Positions 29,370 through 36,095 of a stretch of 64,000 bases of DNA are shown piece by piece. The position numbers and the translations under genes are program-made. The notes beneath the pieces are model-generated. The model was not told where the DNA came from. It searched no databases and was given only the letters and a program-made list of their open reading frames with translations. Positions within the stretch are counted from its first letter, which is position 1. Every line of letters starts with the position of its first letter. The DNA comes from [Zimmermannella] faecalis ATCC 13722 (lineage in GTDB: Bacteria > Actinomycetota > Actinomycetes > Actinomycetales > Microbacteriaceae), in the NCBI RefSeq assembly GCF_000381765.1, contig NZ_KB907076.1, positions 62,001-126,000 of the forward strand. The letters are read 5' to 3'.

Positions 29370-29575
29370 CTCCTCTCGTCTGTACGCGAGACCTCGACGG
29401 ATGTCGGGATCCCACCGCCGGCACGAAACACACGAAAAAACGCTCCGACGCAGATGTCGGAGCGCGGAACACGCGGCAAGATTGCACGCGGAGCAGTACT
29501 CGTTCACCTGCGCGGGTGGTCCATTCGGATCCTTCGTCTGGCTCCGGCCCGTGAGTTGCACTCAATGGGCACACG
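29370..29575 (-). promoter_or_regulatory. ribosomal L10 leader with intrinsic attenuator
   Basis: The roughly 200-base untranslated leader of rplJL on the minus strand contains a textbook terminator hairpin: CGCTCCGAC/GTCGGAGCG (29441-29464) followed by TTTTTT (29435-29440). It lies 70 bases before the rplJ ATG. L10 leaders bind L10-L12 to control their own operon, so this is most likely that element. A possible -35 TTGACG is at 29600-29605. The 5' boundary is an estimate. Confidence 0.75.
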
Positions 29576-29659
29576 CCAAGCACCAGCGGTCTAAGGCTTC
29601 GTCAAGTGTAGCGGCACGCGAGGCGCGCGCGCAATAGCGTCTCTCGCGTTCGCCGCGAA

Positions 29660-29721
29660 GTGATGCGGGTTTCTGGGAGCGATGCGCGCGTGACCGCAGC
29701 GCTCCCAGAAACCCGCATCAC
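29660..29721. repeat. 22-bp inverted repeat upstream of the rplJ leader
   Basis: Perfect 22-bp arms, starting GTGATGCGGGTTTCTGGG, surround an 18-base centre (29682-29699). It lies between the stop of the nitrilase gene (29785) and the rplJ promoter, both on the minus strand, so it would protect rplJL from read-through. No U-tract is present. Confidence 0.85.
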
Positions 29722-29784
29722 TGGCCGAATCGACGGGCCCGCTCGCGCGGCCCGACAGCTCGCGCGGCCCGACGCATCCGCCCG

Positions 29785-30810
29785 CTATTCGGCGAGCGCC
29801 GCTTCTTCGTCGAGGGCATCGGCGAACGAGTCGACCGTGCCGCGCGAGCGGGGTGCCTGCGAGTCGGTCATGGGGATACGCGGGGTTCGGTTCACGACGA
29901 GTCGCGTCGCGTCGGGGCGCGAGTAGTGGCCGACCGGGTCGCCCGCGACCTTCGCGACCGCGATCGCGCCGAGGTCGAGGTCGGCGTAGACGAGGCCTTC
30001 CACATCGGGCGCGAGGCTCTCGTGGAGCTGCTGCCCGTCGGGTCCGTAGATGCGGGCGTAGCCTCCGCCCACCTTGAGCAGCGCGCGCTGCATCTCGGTT
30101 TCGCACATCTCGTCGACCATCACCTGCGACACCGTCGCGCACGGGGCGATGACAAACACCTGCCCCTCGACCGCGTAGGTGCGCGAGGCGGAGGTATTCA
30201 CCTCGGGCCCGAGCGCATAGGCGCCGCCCTCGTACAGCGAGAAGCTCGGCCACGCGCCGATGTGCACCTGCTCGTGTTGCGCGTACATCGCGTACTTCGA
30301 CAGGGGTTGGAAGTGTTCCCAGCAGCACAGCCCGCCGACGCGGCCGAGCTCGGTCTCGGCGACGACGAGGTCGGAACCGTCGCCCTCGCCATAGATCACC
30401 CGCTCGACGTGGGTCGGCTTCAGCTTGCGGCGCTGGGTAAGGGTGCGGCCGTCGGCACCGATCAGCCACTGCGAGATGTAGAGACTGCCGCCGCTGCGCT
30501 CGCTGATGCCCGCCGACACCATGATGTTGTGGTCGCGCGCCGCCTGCGAGAGCCGGTCGGCCTGCGGCGTGCCGTACTCGAGCGAGTTCTCGAAGTAGCG
30601 CTGCGCGTACTTCTGCATCCACACCGCCGGCACGTCGAGCCACGCGTACCAGGGATACCCCGGGAACCACACCTCCGGGAACGCGACGAGCGACGCGCCC
30701 GCGGCTGCCGCATCCGCGATGTACTCGATCGCCTTGTCGATCGTCGCCTCGAGGTCGAGGAACACCGGCGCCGCCTGCACGGCCGCCACCTTGAATGATT
30801 GCTGGGTCAT
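29785..30810 (-). CDS. nitrilase
   Basis: A 341-residue carbon-nitrogen hydrolase of the true nitrilase type, converting a nitrile to the carboxylic acid and ammonia. The catalytic triad is visible: Glu46 in AFPEVWFPGYP, Lys129 in RRKLKPTHVER, and Cys163 in GGLCCWEHFQPL. The CWEH signature separates nitrilases from amidases and cyanide dihydratases of other branches. AAGGAG precedes the ATG at 30810; the frame is open further up without homology. It is transcribed away from an AraC-family gene across 178 bases, an arrangement like NitA/NitR in Rhodococcus, where the AraC protein activates nitrilase expression on inducer. Confidence 0.92.
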   Translation of the reverse strand: MTQQSFKVAAVQAAPVFLDLEATIDKAIEYIADAAAAGASLVAFPEVWFPGYPWYAWLDVPAVWMQKYAQRYFENSLEYGTPQADRLSQAARDHNIMVSAGISERSGGSLYISQWLIGADGRTLTQRRKLKPTHVERVIYGEGDGSDLVVAETELGRVGGLCCWEHFQPLSKYAMYAQHEQVHIGAWPSFSLYEGGAYALGPEVNTSASRTYAVEGQVFVIAPCATVSQVMVDEMCETEMQRALLKVGGGYARIYGPDGQQLHESLAPDVEGLVYADLDLGAIAVAKVAGDPVGHYSRPDATRLVVNRTPRIPMTDSQAPRSRGTVDSFADALDEEAALAE

Positions 30811-30988
30811 GTCGCACTCCTTTGCACAACGCACTCCTGCCTGCTTCGGGCTCGTGCGGCCGACGCTACGGTCGCGGCCGCGGCGATGCTTGCCCCACCG
30901 CGTCAGGCGGCTTGCCCCGATGTCGCACCCCGCGTATCCGTGCCGCACCGCACAGCGGGCGTGGGGCCGGGCGATCGTAGAATCGGGC

Positions 30989-31939
30989 ATGGCCAAGAAA
31001 CTCACGACGGCAACGGTGCCGCGGCGCGAACGCCTCGCGTTCTGGAATCAGGCTGTCTCAGAAACCTTCGTCGACCTCGGCTGCGCGGCGGGCGCCGCCG
31101 GCGACACCATCGAGGGCGAAATCGACGTGCGCACCCTCGGCGGCCTGCAGGTGTCGACCGTGCGGGCGACGCCACAGCTCGTCACCCGCGGCCGCAGCGA
31201 AGTGGCCTCGTCCCGGCGCGACGACGGCGTGCTCGTCGGCGTGCAGACGCGCGGCCGGTGCGTCGTCACGCAGGACGGCCGCCGCGCCGAGATCACGCGC
31301 GGCGCGCTCGCCGCCTACGACACGCAGCGGCCGTATCAGCTCGATCTGACGGGGCAGCTCGGCCCTGCTCGCGATTTCGAGCAGGTCGTCGTGCAGTTTC
31401 CGCGCGCCCTGTTCGAGCGGATACGCGCGCCCGAGTCGGTCACGGCCCGCACGGTTGAGGGCGGGGCCGGTCGGGTGTTCCTTTCGGCGCTCGCGTCGCT
31501 GCGCGATCTCGACGACGACCTCGACCCGGCGGTCACCGCGTCGATGGCGCAGGGGCTCGAACATCTGCTGCTCGCCGCGCTTACGCCGCTCGACCGCGAC
31601 GGCGGGTCGTCGCGACGCCGACTGATCGAGGCGCATCTCGAGGAGCATTTGCGTGACCAGACCCTCAGCGTCGCCTCGATCTCGCGGGCGCTGCACCTGT
31701 CGCCGAGCAGCATCCACCGTGCGTTCGCCGACGACGGCGAGACGCTCATGACCCGCGTGTGGAACCGCCGCCTCGACGGCGCCCACCGCGACCTCACGAG
31801 GGGCCCGACCGACGTCTCGTTCACGCAGCTCGCGCACGCGTGGGGCTTCGCGAGCTCGGCCCACTTCAGCCGCGCCTTCAAGGCCCGCTTCGGCACGCCG
31901 CCCTCCCAGCTGCGCGCATCCCCTTCTTCTCCCAGTTGA
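30989..31939 (+). CDS. AraC-family regulator, probable activator of the nitrilase gene
   Basis: A 316-residue regulator with an AraC-binding-like N-terminal domain (residues about 1-195, including TRGALAAYDTQRPYQLDL) and a C-terminal two-part helix-turn-helix domain (SVASISRALHLSPSSIHRAF, then FTQLAHAWGFASSAHFSRAFKARFGTPP). It has the NitR-like full-length layout seen next to nitrile-degrading genes. The ATG at 30989 was chosen as the conserved N terminus; the upstream ribosome binding site is weak. Its stop codon (31937-31939) lies inside the left arm of a long palindrome. Confidence 0.9.
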   Translation: MAKKLTTATVPRRERLAFWNQAVSETFVDLGCAAGAAGDTIEGEIDVRTLGGLQVSTVRATPQLVTRGRSEVASSRRDDGVLVGVQTRGRCVVTQDGRRAEITRGALAAYDTQRPYQLDLTGQLGPARDFEQVVVQFPRALFERIRAPESVTARTVEGGAGRVFLSALASLRDLDDDLDPAVTASMAQGLEHLLLAALTPLDRDGGSSRRRLIEAHLEEHLRDQTLSVASISRALHLSPSSIHRAFADDGETLMTRVWNRRLDGAHRDLTRGPTDVSFTQLAHAWGFASSAHFSRAFKARFGTPPSQLRASPSSPS

Positions 31940-31996
31940 GTGGTCTGAAGTTGCTGTTTTGCGCGCTGAAAACAGCACTTTGGGGCCACTCAACTG
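31933..31996. repeat. imperfect inverted repeat, family A copy 2
   Basis: Arms of 28 bases (31933-31960 and 31969-31996) pair at 23 of 28 positions around an 8-base centre GCGCGCTG. Arm 1 matches the arm at 32743 at 22 of 28 positions, so it is a decayed member of the same family. The AraC stop codon lies within it, and the epimerase gene begins 24 bases after it. Confidence 0.85.
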
Positions 31997-32020
31997 TGGG
32001 AAGCGGGAGAGGATAGGCGG

Positions 32021-32722
32021 GTGAAGGTTGGTTATTCGGCGGCGCAGATCCGCCAGGCAGAAGGTCCCCTGCTCGAACGCGGCGTCGCCCTCATGCAGCG
32101 CGCGGCCCAGGCGCTCAGCGACCACATCGTGAGCGTGCTGCCCGACGCATCCACCGCCCGGGTCGTGCTGCTCGCCGGCTCGGGTGACAACGGCGGTGAC
32201 GCCGCCTACGCCGCCTCGTATCTCGTGGCCGCCGGAGTGCGGGCCGAGGTAATCGCGGTCGCGGGCTCGTTGCATTCCGAGGCTGAGGAGGCCGCGCGGA
32301 ATGCCGGCGCCGAGATCATCGCCGACGCCGACCCCGCCTCGGTCGCGGCGCGCATCCCCGGCGCCGACGTGGTCGTCGACGGAATCCTCGGCATCGCGAA
32401 GGGCGGCCGCGCCGCAGGCGGCGACCCGGCGCTGCGCGAGCCCGTGCGTTCGGTCGTCGTCGCAGTGAAGGGCGCGCTCGCCAAACTTCGCCCCGACCCG
32501 CTCGTGATCGCGGTCGACATCCCCTCGGGCATCGACCCCGACGACGGCAGCGTGCCCGACCCCGACGCCGTGCTGCGCGCTCACCTCACCGTGACGTTCA
32601 TCGGCATGAAGGCCGGCCTGCTGCTCGACCCGGCAAAATCGCTCGCGGGCAAGGTGTGGCTCGAGCCGATCGGCGCGATGCAGGGACTGCTCGGCCTCAC
32701 CCCGCCGGTGCAGCTCCCCTAG
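32021..32722 (+). CDS. nnrE: NAD(P)H-hydrate epimerase (YjeF N-terminal domain), stand-alone
   Basis: A 233-residue protein that epimerises damaged NAD(P)HX so it can be repaired by the ATP/ADP-dependent dehydratase. Marks of the YjeF_N fold are the N-terminal SAAQIRQAEGPLLERG, the motif LLAGSGDNGGDAAYAASYL, VVDGILGIAKGG, and IAVDIPSGIDPDDG. The dehydratase domain that is often fused is absent and no partner gene is nearby. The start is GTG with GGGAGAGGA upstream. It is bracketed by family A palindromes on both sides. Confidence 0.9.
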   Translation: MKVGYSAAQIRQAEGPLLERGVALMQRAAQALSDHIVSVLPDASTARVVLLAGSGDNGGDAAYAASYLVAAGVRAEVIAVAGSLHSEAEEAARNAGAEIIADADPASVAARIPGADVVVDGILGIAKGGRAAGGDPALREPVRSVVVAVKGALAKLRPDPLVIAVDIPSGIDPDDGSVPDPDAVLRAHLTVTFIGMKAGLLLDPAKSLAGKVWLEPIGAMQGLLGLTPPVQLP

Positions 32723-32742
32723 CCCATCCCCCTCATCCACCC

Positions 32743-32806
32743 CAGTTCGGTGGTCGAATGTTGCTGTTCTGAGCGCTCAGAACAGCAACATTCGACCACC
32801 GAACTG
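32743..32806. repeat. perfect 64-bp palindrome, family A copy 3
   Basis: Two 32-bp arms, the left one starting CAGTTCGGTGGTCG, meet with no spacer, so every base is paired. It lies between the convergent ends of nnrE and the YqaJ gene, 20 and 7 bases from their stops. Against copy 1 the arm differs by A to G at arm position 7, with the matching T to C change in the other arm. Confidence 0.95.
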
Positions 32807-32813
32807 ATAGGAG

Positions 32814-33623
32814 TTAGGCGAGGGCGAGGCGCTCGAGCACCTCGTTCGCGAGGCCGACGAGGCGCTCGATCTCGGCGTCGTCGCGCTCGATCCAGACGGC
32901 CCGCGGCTCCGCATCCTGCACCACGAAGTTGCGGTGCTGTTCCCACACAAACAGCGTGCGCTCGGCGCCAACAACGTACTGCTGCCAGTACACCTGCCGC
33001 AGGTAGTTGCGCGGAATCCGGGCCCACGACTTGTTCGTCGTCTTAATCTCGGCGAGCAGCACCTCATCGTCGCGCTGTGCAAGCCCGTCGGGCGTCGCGA
33101 GGTGCCGCGGGTTCTCGGCAGCACGAATAAGCAGCCCGCACGAGCCGATGCCGTGCTCGCCGAGCACCCACTTCTGAATCTCGGGCTCACGCTGCTTGCC
33201 GTACTCGGTGTACGCGTTGCCCGTGAAGCTGCCGCCGTAGAGCTTGTCGTTCACGACGGCGCGAACGGATGCGGGGGTCGCCAGCCGCGCGGCATCGGTC
33301 GCGGTGATGCCCCCCTTGCGTTGGCGCAGCCACTCGTCGCGATCGGAATCGGCACACACGACCCGCTCGGCGAGCGCGCCCTTCGGCTTCGGGTTGCGCA
33401 GTTCGTCGAGCAGCCCGGCCCGCCACACGGTGCCGTTCGCCGGCAGCACCGGCAGCCCCGCCGGAGTCGTCAGCGGCACCGCGAACGGCGCACGCGGGGT
33501 GATCGTCGCGGCATCGGCCGGCACGACCGGCACCGCGTCGGTCGCGGCGAGGGCGAGCGGAGAGTAGTCGTCGACCCGAGCTGCCGAGGTGACCTCGACG
33601 GGAGCGGGACGAAAAACAACCAT
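32814..33623 (-). CDS. YqaJ-family (lambda-exonuclease-like) nuclease
   Basis: A 269-residue protein with the YqaJ viral recombinase/PD-(D/E)xK exonuclease domain at about residues 92-262. The active-site series reads Glu147 (GKQREPEIQ), Asp179 (LATPDGLAQ), then Glu192-Ile-Lys194 (LAEIKTT), with GITATDAARL before it and a C-terminal YVVGAERTLFVWEQ strand. Phage members digest one DNA strand 5' to 3' and work with an annealing protein. No recT/bet-like gene is nearby. The N-terminal 90 residues are a proline-rich extension with no recognised domain. The ATG at 33623 is used because upstream codons lack conservation. Confidence 0.85.
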   Translation of the reverse strand: MVVFRPAPVEVTSAARVDDYSPLALAATDAVPVVPADAATITPRAPFAVPLTTPAGLPVLPANGTVWRAGLLDELRNPKPKGALAERVVCADSDRDEWLRQRKGGITATDAARLATPASVRAVVNDKLYGGSFTGNAYTEYGKQREPEIQKWVLGEHGIGSCGLLIRAAENPRHLATPDGLAQRDDEVLLAEIKTTNKSWARIPRNYLRQVYWQQYVVGAERTLFVWEQHRNFVVQDAEPRAVWIERDDAEIERLVGLANEVLERLALA

Positions 33624-33731
33624 GCGCCTATCCTGCCACCGACCGGCGACACGGCCGGGCTGCCCCGCCGCATCCGCGCCGACCGCATCCGCGCCATGCC
33701 CCGCCGTCTGACGCAGACCCACCGGATGCGC

Positions 33732-33826
33732 GGGCGAGTTGGACGAATTAGCCCACGATTCGGGGGTCGGGGGCAGCGGGCTGCGTCGAACCCCCAGAAT
33801 CCGGGCTAGTTGGTCGAACTAGCCCA
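33732..33826. repeat. nested palindromes upstream of the YqaJ gene
   Basis: Two 23-base near-identical palindromes, GGGCGAGTTGGACG...AATTAGCCC (about 33733-33755) and GGGCTAGTT-GGTCG-AACTAGCCC (33803-33825), lie in direct orientation 70 bases apart. Between them GATTCGGGGG and CCCCCAGAATC pair, so the whole region can fold as one imperfect hairpin of about 93 bases. It lies in the 245-base gap between the PfkB and YqaJ genes. Confidence 0.7.
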
Positions 33827-33868
33827 GATCCGCCGACCAAGGGGCCCGCAAAGCGAGCCCAGACCCAC

Positions 33869-34903
33869 CTACGCCGACGGCGTCTCGAAGAACTTCGTGG
33901 GCTCCGAGAGCGGACGGTCGGGGTCGGGCCGCGTGATCTCGGCGGTCGGCATGCCGTCGAGCGAGTCGATGATCGTCGTCGGCACCGACACGGCCATGGC
34001 CCCGTACTCGACGGCGCGCGCGAGGCCGCGCTTAATCGCGAGCTGCGGCAGCTCGCCGAAGTTCGCCTGCCCGCCGCGCTGGCCGGGCCCCTGAATCGAG
34101 TGGCCCACGAACCCGGCGAGCGAGGCGTCGCCCGCACCCGTCGTGTTCACGACCTGCGGCGCCTTCGCGAGCCCCCACCACGCGTCATCGGCGGTGACGA
34201 CCATCGCACCGTCGCCACCCATCGAGACGAGCACGACCTCGAGGTTCGCGCGCTCGATCACCTCGCGGGTCGCGTCGAGCACGTCGCCGACCGTCGCGAG
34301 GTGTCGCTTCACGAGCGTCGCCATCTCATCGGCGTTCGGCTTAATGCAGTCGACGAGCCCCGAGAGCGCCCACGTTTCGAGCGACGAGCCCGAGGTGTCG
34401 ACGGCGATGCGGGTGCCGAGGCGCCGCGCCTCGGTGAACAGCCGCGTGAGGTCGATCTTCTCGTCGGTCTCGACGAGCTTCGGCACCGAGCCCGACACAA
34501 CGAGCCAGTCGGCGTGCAGCGAGCGCACCTCCTGCAGCGTCATGTCGACGACGGCCTCCCAGTCGCGCTCCTGCAGCGGCACGGCCTTCTGGTTCACGTT
34601 CGTCGTCTCGCCCGAGGGCTCGAGAATCGCCGTGTTCACGCGCATCCGCCCCGGCACGGGCAGGATGCGCAGCACCTGCGGGTAAGGCGTGCGGAACAGC
34701 AAGTGCTCGTCTTCGCGCCCCACCGGCAGCACCGCCGACGTCGGCACACCCGCGACGCGCAGCGTGCGCGACACGTTGATTCCCTTGCCCGAGAGAAACT
34801 CTTGAATCTCGGTGGCGCGGTTCACCTTGCCGGTGTCGAAGCTCTCGACGAAGTAGGTGCGATCGATTACGGGGGCGGGCGTCAGCGAAACAACGGCGGG
34901 CAT
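33869..34903 (-). CDS. PfkB-family hexose kinase (1-phosphofructokinase-like)
   Basis: A 344-residue ribokinase-fold sugar kinase. The substrate-side motif GKGINVSRTLRVAG (about residues 39-52) and the C-terminal NTTGAGDASLAGFVG with the catalytic Asp match the 1-phosphofructokinase/tagatose-6-phosphate kinase group. DWLVVSGSVPKL and VDCIKPNADEMA are also typical. AAAGGAG precedes the ATG. No fructose PTS gene or DeoR-type regulator is adjacent, which weakens assignment as FruK, so I leave the symbol empty. It is monocistronic by spacing. Confidence 0.88.
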   Translation of the reverse strand: MPAVVSLTPAPVIDRTYFVESFDTGKVNRATEIQEFLSGKGINVSRTLRVAGVPTSAVLPVGREDEHLLFRTPYPQVLRILPVPGRMRVNTAILEPSGETTNVNQKAVPLQERDWEAVVDMTLQEVRSLHADWLVVSGSVPKLVETDEKIDLTRLFTEARRLGTRIAVDTSGSSLETWALSGLVDCIKPNADEMATLVKRHLATVGDVLDATREVIERANLEVVLVSMGGDGAMVVTADDAWWGLAKAPQVVNTTGAGDASLAGFVGHSIQGPGQRGGQANFGELPQLAIKRGLARAVEYGAMAVSVPTTIIDSLDGMPTAEITRPDPDRPLSEPTKFFETPSA

Positions 34904-35006
34904 GGCGGCTCCTTTCGCAGCGGATACCTCAAGACCCTAGTCCGCAAACCTGACGCGTCGGGTGACGTCTCGGCGGCCGTTCCGCCGCGCGTGCGAAGCT
35001 TGGCGC

Positions 35007-35984
35007 ATGACTGATCTGATGCGCGCAGTAGTGGTGAACGAATTCGGTGGCCCCGAGGTGCTCGAGGTCGGCGAGGTGCCGATGCCGAAGGCCCTGAACA
35101 GCGACACGCTCGTGCGGGTGCACGCGGCGGGGCTCAACCCGATCGACGCGAAGACCCGCTCGGGCAAAGGCATGGCGGGCGCGATCGACCGGATGCCCTG
35201 GGTTCCGGGCGGCGAGTTCGCCGGCGTCGTCGAGCGCGCCTCGTACGAGCTCGCGCCGTTCCAGCCGGGCGATGAGGTATACGGCATGCTGCTCACGCCG
35301 CGCTACCAGGGCGCGCACGGCGACTACGTGTCGGTGCCGTTCATGTCGCTCGCGCACAAGCCGAAGTCGCTCACGATGCTCGAGGCCGGCGGCGTGCCGC
35401 TCGCCTCGCTCACGGCCTGGGCCGCGGTGGTCGAGGCCGCGCGGGTGCACACGGGGCAGCGGATGCTCGTACACGGCGGCGCGGGCGGCGTCGGCCACTT
35501 CGCGGTGCAGCTCGCGGCGTTCTACGGGGCCGAGGTAATCACGACCGGGTCGGCGCGCAACCACGAGTGGCTCACCGATCTCGGCGCGACGCAGGTCATT
35601 GACTACACCACCGAGCGGTTCGAGGACTCGATCGAGGAGCCCGTCGACGTCGTCATCGACCTCATCGGCAACGTGCACGACAACACGGGCACGCGCTCGC
35701 TGAAGGTGCTGCGCGACGGCGGCACGATCATCAACGTGCCGACCGGCTCGTGGCCGACGATGCATGACGAGGTGGCCGCCGAAGGCCGCGACCTCACCGC
35801 ATCCACCCTCAAACTGTCACCCGAGGGGCGCATCCTCGCGACGATCGCGCAGCTGTTCGACCAGGGCGACCTGCAGACGCACCTCGACGCGACGTATCCG
35901 CTCGCCGAGGCGCAGGCCGCGCACCGCAAGCTCGAGGAGGGCCACACGCGCGGCAAGATCGTGTTCGATCTCACGGCCGAGTAG
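35007..35984 (+). CDS. quinone oxidoreductase-like NADP-dependent MDR protein
   Basis: A 325-residue zinc-independent medium-chain reductase. The start MTDLMRAVVVNEFGGPEVLEV, the substrate-side loop HAAGLNPIDAKTRSG and the nucleotide motif VHGGAGGVGHFAVQLAAF match the QOR group, which reduces quinones or activated double bonds with NADPH. No zinc-binding cysteines are present. The ATG at 35007 replaces a GTG fifteen codons upstream because the conserved N terminus begins there. It converges on the MHS transporter gene across a strong hairpin. Confidence 0.9.
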   Translation: MTDLMRAVVVNEFGGPEVLEVGEVPMPKALNSDTLVRVHAAGLNPIDAKTRSGKGMAGAIDRMPWVPGGEFAGVVERASYELAPFQPGDEVYGMLLTPRYQGAHGDYVSVPFMSLAHKPKSLTMLEAGGVPLASLTAWAAVVEAARVHTGQRMLVHGGAGGVGHFAVQLAAFYGAEVITTGSARNHEWLTDLGATQVIDYTTERFEDSIEEPVDVVIDLIGNVHDNTGTRSLKVLRDGGTIINVPTGSWPTMHDEVAAEGRDLTASTLKLSPEGRILATIAQLFDQGDLQTHLDATYPLAEAQAAHRKLEEGHTRGKIVFDLTAE

Positions 35985-36000
35985 CGACCGCGCCAGCACG

Positions 36001-36038
36001 AGGGCGGCCCCGCACCGAATTCGGTGTGGGGCCGCCCT
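36001..36038. terminator. bidirectional hairpin between convergent genes
   Basis: AGGGCGGCCCC...GGGGCCGCCCT with GCACCG/CGGTGT inside forms a 17-bp stem, with one G-U pair, and loop AATT. It lies between the oxidoreductase stop (35984) and the MHS transporter stop (36096). Confidence 0.85.
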
Positions 36039-36095
36039 GTTGGTTCGTCGCAGGATGCGCGCGAGGCGAACGCCGGGTCAGGCAAGCAGAGCCAG

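Noticed and set aside
31933-32806. nnrE with flanking repeats as an insertion sequence
   Set aside because: There is no transposase and no target-site duplication visible, and the flanking elements are hairpins rather than terminal inverted repeats pointing inward.
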